Position numbers and translations under genes: made by a program. Shown here piece by piece: positions 50,835-60,204 of a stretch of 64,000 nucleotides of DNA (positions are counted from its first letter, which is position 1; each line of letters opens with the position of its first letter). The notes below the pieces were generated by a model. The model searched no databases. It was not told where the DNA came from and worked only from the letters and a program-made list of their open reading frames with translations. The stretch is from Sipunculus nudus (lineage: Eukaryota > Annelida > Sipuncula > Golfingiida > Sipunculidae): the NCBI GenBank assembly GCA_026874595.1, contig CM049314.1, positions 55,657,812-55,721,811 of the forward strand, written 5' to 3'.

Positions 50835-52076
50835 CAGGGTTGGGTTTTATCCAGATAAAACTTGTTTAATCCAGGACAATGGATAAAACTGGGTTTTATC
50901 CGGTTTAATCCAGTTTTATCTGGATTATACAGGATTAAACTGGATTAAACTAAGAATCACCCTTTAAAATTAAATTAAATTAACAATAATGATAATCTGG
51001 ATAAATAAGGTTTATTAATATATTAACAATATATAAGTTTTATATCCAGTTGGCAAACTCCTCCAGGTTCATGTTTCACTGTTGTCAGCACCCACTATTA
51101 GCTTATGCTCAACACACAAGATTGACGAGCTGTCCCTTTGTCTTCTATGTTACTTTTCTGGCTGGTTGTCAGTTTCTCAATAGGATGTATCATCTTTATT
51201 GCATCATCCTCAATCAGCCATCAAATATTTTACTCATAGTGACAGGGGAAGCTTACAGGGTGACTTGTTGCCCAATTCTCAACAACTAATTATAGAGACT
51301 CTGTGGAGGAGGATGCCTGAATGACTTTGATCTCCTCTCAGGCTGTCATGACTGGATGAATGTGAAATGTTAGCCCACTGTTGCAGCTTGTATAAACATG
51401 CCTTTCCAGTGGTCAAGGAACACACTACAACCCAAAATTCAGAGAAACCAACTTGGTCAAGATAGCTTTTCAAGTATTTTATCCTTTGCTTTTTTTTATA
51501 GGTCTTCCCCACAAAATTATTGACATAGTGACTGATGTCACTGTATATATATTAAGTCATTTAAGCAATAATAAACTAGATTATGTACATCTCTCTCATA
51601 TGTAAGAATAGATGTTTATTTGTGTACATATTATATTCTATAGTATGTACAACTGATTGTGGAGTTAAACTAAACGTGTGAACTGCAGTTGTTTAGCTTT
51701 CTTATAGTGTAATGTAAAAAATATGTGATCATGTTTTAATAAGTCATACTTGAACTGACCTCGCTTAAGAAGAGAAATAATTTAAAGTTTCAAAATTATT
51801 ATTAAAATCATTGTTTGACTATCTGTGACAAAAACAATGAGTTTTATGTATAAATATATAGTCACATAATAATCCAGTTGACTAGACATAAATGTTGCTT
51901 ATAAGAACTGTATTTTTTTTACAGTGGATAGCTAAACTTAATATAGAATGTCTACTTCACAGACAGTATACACCCATACTTTGGATAAAACTGGATAAAA
52001 CCTGTTTTATCCAATCCGGATTAATCCGGATTTATTCAGTGGATTAAACCGACTGCAGATAAAACTGCCAACCCTG
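50835..52076. mobile_element. hAT-type DNA transposon, 1.24 kb, apparently non-autonomous
   Basis: The termini are CAGGGTTGGGTTTTATC and its inverted partner ending GCCAACCCTG. An 8-bp target duplication flanks it with one mismatch (TCTACTAG at 50827-50834, TATACTAG at 52077-52084). CAGGG termini and an 8-bp duplication are diagnostic of hAT. Both ends carry clusters of GGATAAAAC / GGATTAAAC words on both strands, likely transposase-binding subterminal repeats. The interior has two overlapping short ORFs (51050-51289 plus, 51279-51512 minus) without a recognisable hAT transposase, so it probably depends on a related element. Confidence 0.85.
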
Positions 52077-52084
52077 TATACTAG

Positions 52085-53912
52085 TAGTAGGCACTAAAAG
52101 CCATGACATGCCTGATGATATGACATCGACATGCCTCATTATTTCTCCATTACATGAATCCTAAACTTCATTACGTCCGTCCGTATACACACATAACCAT
52201 GTCCATGCAGACCGGATTCTATACTCGCTTCAGTTCTTTCTTTCTGTACTGACCTGTACAGCTTTGGCTTTGATCTTTTCCCATTCGAAATCTGTTTAGG
52301 CTTATTGCGTAAATCACAGACGTGCTATTTTGTTGATATAGAGCAACACAGCTACTGGGATTAAAGCATCTTGGGAAGAGAAATGTATTGGCATCAATTT
52401 TGTTCCACAACGTATTCATCAAAATATATTAATTAAGTCATGATAGCAGATAGTTCAGGGCTGTGCTCGGAATAACTTGCATGTGTGCGAGTGTGAGTCA
52501 CATGGAGGAGGGGACTGGAAGGTCTGAGGTTATATCCCCAAGGAAAACTTATGTTTAATTGCAGTTTAAGTTCAGAACTGTAGTGGTGAATGGATGATTG
52601 CAGAATTAATCTGAAAGTTTGACAACAACATTGACAGATGTGATGCCACCCACATTTAACTCCACTAAAAATCTGTTCAAAGTCATAAACAAATGTTGCT
52701 CAAAAAGGTTCACTTTTGACTTCCATCTCCAAACATAAAAACATGACTCACAGAATTTTATGAAATTGTACCTTATGTCATAATAAATTTAACCATTGTG
52801 AAAAAGTCTGTTGTCTGTAATTGATACTATCAATACAAAATAGATATCAGGTCCTCTGAATCAACCAACCAGTCATTGATGATATTCTAGGAAGTGTCTA
52901 GGCAGCTGACTGCAGAGTGTAAGAGACCCCTTGACTGTCTATGTCGGCTGCCTTGACAGTCTACACTCCAGCCACTGGGCAGCCGACAATGTTTTTACTG
53001 ATATCACTAAGTGTCAGCTGCCTAGAGGTGTGACATTCTAGACCTAGTAGTAAAGTTAGATACATTAAATAATACATTAAAACCTAATGGACAATATTTT
53101 CATAACTACATTTTTCTTAACTTTAGTTACAGTATATACAAACAATCAATATATATATATATATGCCGTTAGTATATAAGCTTCATTCTAACAACATTCA
53201 CCTGAGGCATTTATATGACACTGAAGAAATTGCTGAAATATAATAAATGAGGCCACCTTGGACACATGCATACACAAGGGATATGTGTACTTTTTTTTCA
53301 GGATTTAATGGCTAAATAAGACACCGCTTCTTAGACCCAGCAATGGTTTTAGCATCCCGTTTCCACAATTTGACATGATGGGACTTTTGAAACAGATTAA
53401 GCTTTGTCTCCAAATCACAAAAGAGGGGAATTCATCCCTAACAGAGATGTTGACTGCCATGGTGCGGGCAAGCCACTATTTACTATATATTAAACCCTGC
53501 TAGGCCACCACATGTGTTATTTTATTACATTCATTAATCCCTGACTTATGAGGAAAGTTGCAAGACCAACATATCTTCAGTATCAATCTACTCCCTCCCT
53601 CCTCACCAGGAACTCAGAATCTGCTCTCTCACCACAAGTGGTACTAACCTATGAAATCATTTGTGTAACTGATTGCCAAACGATGAAGCTAATTAATACC
53701 CACAATATCATCAGTGGATCATCAAAGGGGTTCAGAGTGGTCTAGTGCAAAAAAAAAAAACAACAAAAAACAATCAACAGTGTGTACACTGCATTAATCA
53801 TCTGACCTGGTCAGTTAATGAAATGCAAATACCTGCTGGTGAAATATATTTATAGTGTAGTTGTATGTATTCCAGTGAATAAGAATTTATTTTATTACCA
53901 TATTATCTGATT
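52085..53912. other. Spacer between hAT element and gypsy element
   Basis: No gene recognised. It holds a nested inverted-repeat structure (52897-53026) and a short TA tract at 53153-53164. Confidence 0.5.
52897..53026. other. Nested inverted repeats, structured element
   Basis: The outer arms TCTAGGCAGCTGAC (52897-52910) and GTCAGCTGCCTAGA (53013-53026) are perfect. Inside are GTCGGCTGCC and GGCAGCCGAC, and also GACTGTC and GACAGTC. The arms are GC-rich against AT-rich flanks. It could be a small fold-back element or the template of a folded RNA; nothing decides between them. Confidence 0.6.
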
Positions 53913-53916
53913 TATA

Positions 53917-54652
53917 TATAACAGTCCTTCGACTGGGTTAACAAAAGGGGAAGTGTCCTCTCTCTTCCATCATACGACAACAAACGACTGATGTGGTGAA
54001 AAGGGTTTACTGTGAAGTAATAAACATACAACGGTTATGGCGTGTTGCCATTACGAAGTTTGGTGACGGATTCTCCTCCTATCTTTTTCTATTACAATGG
54101 AATTTTATATATATATATATACTGTGATAGTTACAATCCAGAGACATTTTAAGAAATACAATATTCAGATGCAAATGGGTTACAAGCAGTATTACAGAAT
54201 GTCATTAGACAAAACGCACTATAATACAAAAGTACAGTGGATACTCTTGTGAAGACAAATAAGAGGCTTAATAGAGTGTTATAATACAAGACTGAAAATT
54301 ATGAAATGAATTACGCCATTGACACACAAACATTGATATTTGTAGTAACCTTGTACGAAATTACGAACGCATATAGTAATGACTATTGTAGGCAATGAAG
54401 GCAATGCTTACCTGTGAAGTAATAAACATACAACGGTTATGGCGTGTTGCCATTACGAAGTTTGGTGACGGAATGGCGCAAAAATGGAGAATATTGAAGT
54501 CGTTTTGGCGGCAGAGTCAGATGTCAGGTGCAGTGTGACGTGTGCATATTAGATAAGTGAACTTAACCCTATAAGGATATATATGCAAATGACTAATTAA
54601 CTAGTGATGCCCCCTGTCGGACATCATAGACACTAAAATGAACTTAAAAGGC
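53917..54652 (-). repeat. 3' LTR of the gypsy element
   Basis: Matches 61407-62141 with about five differences by eye (one single-base indel and a few substitutions). It contains an internal 60-bp direct repeat at 54011-54070 and 54413-54472. A purine-rich GACAGGGGGCA (minus strand) lies inside the shared segment near 54608-54618. The outer ends are not TG/CA. Confidence 0.93.
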
Positions 54653-54898
54653 GTCCCGACAATTTACACAGGCATTGCACACTAAATGGTGAATGTGCAT
54701 ACACATGGAAGTAGAATATCAACGATTGTAGAACAAAGATTAATTATCTTTGTACGATAATATCAGAGGTGTTTCCCTGGATATTAGGAGATCACTGGAA
54801 TATCGGCGACCACCAGGGGAATCATTCATGATACAGACCTAATAAGTTTATGATTTAATTTATACTCTTATGATCTTAGTTGAATGCATGTCTTCAGG

Positions 54899-55793
54899 CT
54901 TATGTAAATTAGCCGGTATAAAAAAGACCCACACAACTCCTTATCATCCCCAGGGGAACCCTGTGGAACGATTCAATAGAACTCTGCTTAGTATGTTGGG
55001 GACATTAGAGCCAGATCAAAAGAAAAACTGGAAAGACCAGGTCGGATCTTTAACCCATGCATACAATTGTACCCGAAATGATGCAACGGGTTATTCACCA
55101 TTTTTTCTTATGTTTGGTCGACACCCACGTCTGCCCATAGACATAATTTTGGGACAAACACAGTCTTCTGATACTCCATCGTATCAGACGTACGTAGCTG
55201 AATTAAAGAACCGGCTATCTCTTTCTTACGAAACGACGCAACGTATTGCCACAGCAAACAAGGCTCGACATAAATCATTATATGATCGTCGATGTCATAA
55301 GACCACTTTAATGCCTGGCGACAAAGTCTTGGTACGAAATGTAGGTCTAAAAGGCAGGCAGAAACTTGCTAACAAGTGGGAAGAAACAATTTATAAAGTC
55401 CAGGCACGACCAAGGGTTGAGATCCCTGTTTATGTTGTTTCCCCACTTGATGATAATGGACGTCGGAGAACACTCCACAGAAATATGTTACTTCCTATTA
55501 ACAGTTTGCCAATAGATACAAACCCAAGAACAAAATCTCGCCAAACGAAACCCCGTGTTATCAACACCCGTGGTCGCCATGTTAGTACTAGCACAACTGT
55601 TGAGTCTTCTGATGAATCCTCGGATGTCTTAATTCAGATCCTGGATCGTCCGAATCCGCATGATAGTCATGTCATTCAAAACGCCCGAGAAACTGTTGAC
55701 TTGCAGGAGGACCAAGAACTGATAGCAACTGCACCGCTACCTAGAATTTTACATAATTCTTTGATAATTCGGGACTCGAATTGTGCTCCTTGA
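54899..55793 (+). pseudogene. Integrase second half on the plus strand (inverted segment)
   Basis: The plus-strand frame from about 54899 reads LCKLAGIKKTHTTPYHPQGN and then VERFNRTLL. This is the end of the retroviral integrase core, including the third acidic residue of the DDE triad, then a C-terminal region with MPGDKVLVRN. The rest of the element lies on the minus strand, and the first two catalytic acids are at 55770-56000 minus. The open frame ends at 55793, but from about 55745 it reads the antisense of the minus-strand integrase, so the true segment is about 54899-55745. I infer an inversion inside one element rather than a second element, because the LTR beyond it keeps the original orientation. 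Confidence 0.88.
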
Positions 55794-58003
55794 TCGCTGT
55801 GAATTTTCATGGGGAAACCATAATGATTGATGAAGGTATCATATAGCATTTTGGCTGTTGCTTTCGCTTTAGTTGTTTTGCAGGGAAGGGCTTGGGCATA
55901 TCTGGTATAGTTATCAGTCATTACTAATATATGTTCGGTGCCTCCACTGGAGGGTTCTAGACTGAGAAAATCTATACACAGTAACTCCATTGGCTCCGAG
56001 GATGTAATAGAAACCAATGGTGCCGTATCAGGTGGTGTTTTCCTTCTGACACAACGATGACAATTCTTTACATATTCTTTGATATCTTTTGTCATATTTG
56101 GCCAAAAGAATCTTTCTCGAGCCAAGTCGATACTCCTGTCTCGACCGAGATGTCCTACGTCGTCATGAACTCCTGAAAGAGCCATTGGTCTGAGGCTAGT
56201 TGGTACCACTAACTGATAAGTGTCCTCCCCATTGTCAATTCTTTTACGGTAAAGTAGGTTGTCCTTAAGTGTTAGAGACTTCCGCTTTTTGAACAACGCT
56301 AGTTGCTCAGCATTCAGGTTTTGTGTTTGAATTCGACGGTGGTCTCTCAAATAAAGTATGAAAGGCAGTAAGATGGAATCTTGTAATTGGGCAGATTTAA
56401 CATCTTGATTGTCGTGTTTCAGGGATGTACAGGACAAGTTCATGACAAAGCTAGACGCAGGATGAACATTTAAACTAGAAACGATGTCATGGGAGGACAT
56501 ACCTGCTTCACATAAAGCTTTAATGACATTGTCAGGTATGGTTTTCTCACCTCGTTCCTGGTCGTCCTTTGCCCTAGATATTCTTGACAGGGCGTCTGCG
56601 TCGATGTTGTGCTTTCCAGCCCGATACTGAATACTGAAGTCATAGTTTGCCAGGTCTGCCACCCATCGTTGTCCAGTCGCATCCAGTCAAGCACTTGTTA
56701 GAATATATGTCGGGGGGTTATTGTCAGTAAAGACTGTAAATTTAGAGCCATACAGGTAATCCTTAAATTTGTCGGTGACACACCATTTTAAAGCCAAAAA
56801 TTCTAATTTATGTATTGCATAGCGGGATTCAGAAGGAGATAAGCTCCGGCTTGCAAATGCTATTGGGCGCTTTTGCCCCCCTTGTTCCTGGTACAAGATA
56901 CCGGCGATACCATCAAAGCTGGCATCCGTATGCAGTATAAATGGTTAAGAGAAATCTGCAAATGCCAAAACGTCAGATGAGCACAACAGGTTAATGAGTT
57001 TCTCAAAAGCTTGTTGATGCTCATCTGTCCAAATGAAAGTAGGACTGTGGGATGTATTACAGAGAGTTTTAGATTTCTTTGATTTCTTTTTGGGTCCTTT
57101 TAGTAGAGAATGAAGGGGTTTAGCTATTCTAGCAAAATCTGGTACAAAGCGACGATAAAACCCGGCAAAGCCTAGGAATCGTCTCACATCTTGAATTGAG
57201 CTTGGTTTTGACCATTGGCGTAGTACCTCCATTTTGGTGGGATCTGTTTTAATACCATCCTTATACACTACATGCCCTAGATATTTGATCTCATTCTGCA
57301 CAAAGCAGCATTTTGATGGTTTAAGCTTGAGACCGGCCTCAGATAGGCGTTGAAAAACAGAATTTAGCCTTTCAAGGTGTTCACTGAAGGTACTAGAAAA
57401 CACAATTATATCGTCTAAGTATAGCAAACATTCTCTCAGATGCAAATCCCCCATTACACTTTGCATCAACCTTTGGAAGGTCGCAGGCGCATTAACTAAG
57501 CCGAAAGGCATGGTTTCAAATTCATAAAACCCCAAGGGGCCAACGGTGAATGCAGTTTTAGCTTTATCCTGTTCTGCCATTTCGACTTGCCAATAACCGG
57601 CCTTCAGGTCTAAGGAAGAGAAATAGTGGGCTCCTAATAGTGAATCTAAAGTATCTTCGATTCTAGGCAAAGTGTAAGCATCCCGTACAGTATTCTGATT
57701 CAATGTCCGGTAATCTATGCAAAACCTCAATGATCCATCGGGTTTACGAACTAACACAATAGGACTGGCAAAAGGGGATTTGCTTTCTCTAATTACCTTT
57801 GCAGATAACATTTCCCTAAGATGTTCTTTCACTTCCTGGAATAATTGTGGGGGAATCCGTCTATATCTTTCTCGGAAAGGCTGATCATTTTTCAAAGTGA
57901 TGTGATGTTGGACAAGACTGGTTCGACCAAGATCAGTATCCGATAAAGAGAATAGATGTTCCCATTTCAATAGAAGCTGCTTTAACTGATCCAGTTCCGG
58001 ACA
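55746..58003 (-). pseudogene. Gypsy pol: reverse transcriptase, RNase H and first part of integrase
   Basis: One frame runs through this segment, broken by TAA at 56947-56945 and TGA at 56689-56687. The reverse transcriptase has SPFASPIVLVRKPDGSLRFC, then LDLKAGYWQ and the catalytic YLDD (residues 184-187 counted from the ATG at 57970). RNase H follows with HTDASFDG and FTDNNPPTYI. Integrase begins with the zinc-binding HHCC region (VHDDVGHLG, then NCHRC) and then the core with CIDFLSL and HSDQGAQFES, the first two catalytic aspartates. The frame relative to protease changes by one base within 58003-57985. After about 55746 the minus strand leaves the integrase sequence because of the inversion. 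Confidence 0.93.
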
Positions 58004-58905
58004 TCATTAACTTGAACTAGTTCAAGTAATGATCCCTTGGGTGTACTATCCCCAATGGATTCTATCGCAGAGGCTTCATGTAGTTCACACAGTACAGCTT
58101 TGTTTGGAATTTTAACTTGATGACAGGTTAAATTTTGAATTTGTACTTTTATTCTTTGCTTAGAGCCAGAGGAAAAGTCAACTTGTTGTAAAGTTGGGCA
58201 TACCACTAGTCCGGCCGGAAGCATATGGAATTTATCAGTGTCAGTTATGACTAAGGTTTTTCCTTTGGTTACGGCCCTTGTGAAGGCATTAACAGTGACT
58301 TTGCCTCGAGGTGGAACAGTGATTGGTTTAGTTCCATACGCTCTCTTATCATGGTTGGATGAATTCTGACTTAATTGCAATGACTTAAATGCAAGTTGCC
58401 ATGGTGTAGACACTTGCAGTTGTTGGACGAAGTTATCTCCCTTTTCCAATTTAAGTGTTTGCATTAAGTTTGTAAGGACATTGGTCCCCAATAGAAAAGG
58501 AACATCAGTATTGAATTCTGTATCCTTAATGACCACGACAGGGAATGAAAGGGTCTTATTGAGCAATGAAGGGAATGTAAGATCTATGGGGATTATTCCA
58601 CAATACTCAATAGTTTGTCCACTTACTTGTTTGAATTCCACCAACTCATCAATTGGCGTTAGGTCTTCCAAAGACAGGTTCTTGTCTACAAACCAATGGG
58701 CTACAGTACAAACCTGTGATCCGGTATCAATTAGACCTTTACAAGCTTTCCCATCTGCTTCTAATGTGATTATCTGTGTATTTCCTATGAGGGGAATTTT
58801 AGTAGATTTATGATTGGTGGACCTAGGATTGGTGACATTATATTGGTTTGTGGGTGTTTTTATCATACCTGTCCTTCCCCACGACTGAGGACAGGTAGGA
58901 CCTAG
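57982..58905 (-). CDS. Gypsy protease domain (pol start, in -1 frame to gag)
   Basis: The frame entered by a -1 shift at the end of gag begins with the codon at 58905-58903, passes through the ATG at 58866 and ends at 57982. GLIDTGSQVC holds the aspartic protease active site DTGS (residues 47-50 from that ATG), and FLLGTNVL is a second family feature. The protein is processed from Gag-Pol and cuts the polyproteins inside the particle. The stop at 57982 comes where the linker to reverse transcriptase should continue. The RT frame is open only from 58003, so a one-base break in this overlap has separated the two. Confidence 0.88.
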   Translation of the reverse strand, partial: LGPTCPQSWGRTGMIKTPTNQYNVTNPRSTNHKSTKIPLIGNTQIITLEADGKACKGLIDTGSQVCTVAHWFVDKNLSLEDLTPIDELVEFKQVSGQTIEYCGIIPIDLTFPSLLNKTLSFPVVVIKDTEFNTDVPFLLGTNVLTNLMQTLKLEKGDNFVQQLQVSTPWQLAFKSLQLSQNSSNHDKRAYGTKPITVPPRGKVTVNAFTRAVTKGKTLVITDTDKFHMLPAGLVVCPTLQQVDFSSGSKQRIKVQIQNLTCHQVKIPNKAVLCELHEASAIESIGDSTPKGSLLELVQVNDVRNWIS

Positions 58906-58911
58906 TTTTTT
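58866..58911 (-). promoter_or_regulatory. -1 ribosomal frameshift signal at gag/pol
   Basis: On the minus strand, 58911-58905 reads AAAAAAC in the gag-frame arrangement A_AAA_AAC, a classic slippery heptamer, directly followed by the gag stop TAG (58904-58902). After a 7-nt spacer comes a perfect 10-bp hairpin: TACCTGTCCT (58897-58888), 12-nt loop, AGGACAGGTA (58875-58866). The frame entered by slipping back one base is exactly the open protease frame. Confidence 0.9.
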
Positions 58912-59984
58912 AGCAATTGGCCATTTTTGTCCCGTCTAGCATGACACTGATCTACAGTATGGGTGTTACGCTTGCAACGGGTACAGTACAACTCTGGTGG
59001 ATTTTGAGTCCTGGGAAATCTAGTTGTAGAGTTAGAAGCGGTTTTCTGTGAAGAGGGGGTTTTCTCCATACGTGATAATCTGGCTTCTAATTTCTCCATT
59101 CTACTAGTGAATTTTCCCGCTATTGAATCCAGACGGCTGAACAATTTATTTAGAGAGGAATTGTCAGCCTTTTCAGCCTGGGAAGACAGTTGATTAGTGT
59201 TTGCGGTTTTTCGGGGACACTTTTGTGACTCTAATGCTCTACAAGCCGCAAAGAGTTCATCGAACTCTTCATCGTAATCATAACGGTGGCGAGTGGCATC
59301 TTGAATTTCTTTGTTAGCTAACCCATTCCAAAACTTTGAACGAAGCATTTGGTTGTATTCTATAGATGACATTGGTTGCTTTTTATTGATCAGATCTAGC
59401 ATTCCATGCAGCCTACAACTCCATGTGATAATGTCTTCCTTAAGGTCTTGTTTACTTGAGTGAAAGTTGTGTTTAAGAAGATCTAGAGGAAGAACATTGC
59501 CAAAGTATTTGTCAAATTTCTGTAATACCTCTGAAGGACTTGAGCCATCAGGCATGGAAAATAGCACACTGGCTGCTGTGCCTTTTACAGATTGGTTGAT
59601 GGCGGTAATTATTTGTGGTTCAGGTATGGAGGTATTGTTTATCAGTGCCTTAACCTGTAATCGCCACTGTTCATAACTATCTGTTTTGTCATGATTCGCT
59701 GTAAAGGTCGAAATTTTGGGCGCTACTACAGTATAGCTAGTTTGGGCTGAAGGAAGCTGGATGTTTTCACCTCTTATAGTTTTGAATTCAGCTATTAACT
59801 GATTCACCTCGGCATCAGTCATAAAAGACAGTCTGTTAACTAACTGGTGCACAAAGTCAACACCGCTTCCACGGATGCTTGAAAAGTCTATGCTGTCTAA
59901 GCGGGACCTACCTACTAGGGTGGTAATCTCAGCCAAACAAGAAGGGTCGGCCTTTTGCAATGATAGTTTTAACTTTATCTTTGT
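58902..59984 (-). CDS. Gypsy gag, PNMA-like capsid with CCHC zinc knuckle
   Basis: The frame is open from 59984 (after an in-frame TAG at 59987-59985) to the TAG at 58902, about 360 codons. No ATG occurs near its start, so translation probably entered from the RRM-like ORF upstream, which overlaps by about 56 nt in another frame. From about residue 92 to 245 the sequence (SYEQWRLQVKALI, then SPSEVLQKFDKYFG, then LANKEIQDATRHRYDYD) resembles the Ty3-type capsid region also found in PNMA proteins. A basic/coiled segment follows, then the knuckle CTRCKRNTHTVDQC (C-x2-C-x4-H-x4-C). Gag builds the particle and binds RNA. The PNMA resemblance is by eye. Confidence 0.88.
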   Translation of the reverse strand, partial: TKIKLKLSLQKADPSCLAEITTLVGRSRLDSIDFSSIRGSGVDFVHQLVNRLSFMTDAEVNQLIAEFKTIRGENIQLPSAQTSYTVVAPKISTFTANHDKTDSYEQWRLQVKALINNTSIPEPQIITAINQSVKGTAASVLFSMPDGSSPSEVLQKFDKYFGNVLPLDLLKHNFHSSKQDLKEDIITWSCRLHGMLDLINKKQPMSSIEYNQMLRSKFWNGLANKEIQDATRHRYDYDEEFDELFAACRALESQKCPRKTANTNQLSSQAEKADNSSLNKLFSRLDSIAGKFTSRMEKLEARLSRMEKTPSSQKTASNSTTRFPRTQNPPELYCTRCKRNTHTVDQCHARRDKNGQLLKN

Positions 59985-60204
59985 CTAGCAAGCGTGTCCC
60001 TGTTAGCATAGTAACAGCTTTTTCCGCAGAATCTACATCTGTATATATGGTATAGCCACGTCCAGTGCATAGGCCAGAATGAACTTCTCTAACAAATAAG
60101 AGATGATCTATCGGGCCAGCCTTAGCCATATGAGTTGACATTTCCTCATAATTGGCATCAGGTGGTATCCCATGGATACTAACAACACACAATAAGTCTA
60201 CCAT
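59929..60204 (-). CDS. RRM-like N-terminal ORF of the gypsy element
   Basis: The 91-codon ORF starts at ATG 60204 in good context (CAAAATGG). It has an RNP2-like strand (CVVSIHGIP, residues 6-14) and an RNP1-like strand (GRGYTIYT, residues 48-55) at normal RRM spacing, then the helix DSAEKAVTML. It stops at 59929 after overlapping the gag frame. PNMA proteins, which descend from Ty3/gypsy gag, also begin with an RRM-like domain, so I read this as the N-terminal part of gag, separated by a frame change. Whether that is a mutation or a programmed +1 shift is open. Confidence 0.75.
   Translation of the reverse strand: MVDLLCVVSIHGIPPDANYEEMSTHMAKAGPIDHLLFVREVHSGLCTGRGYTIYTDVDSAEKAVTMLTGTRLLDKDKVKTIIAKGRPFLFG

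Noticed and set aside
54870-55793. A second, plus-strand gypsy element
   Set aside because: The plus-strand integrase part begins exactly where the minus-strand part ends. The 3' LTR orientation is unchanged and no other plus-strand pol is present, so an inversion explains it better.
58481-58813. 110-codon plus-strand ORF
   Set aside because: Antisense shadow of the gypsy protease region, with no recognisable domain.
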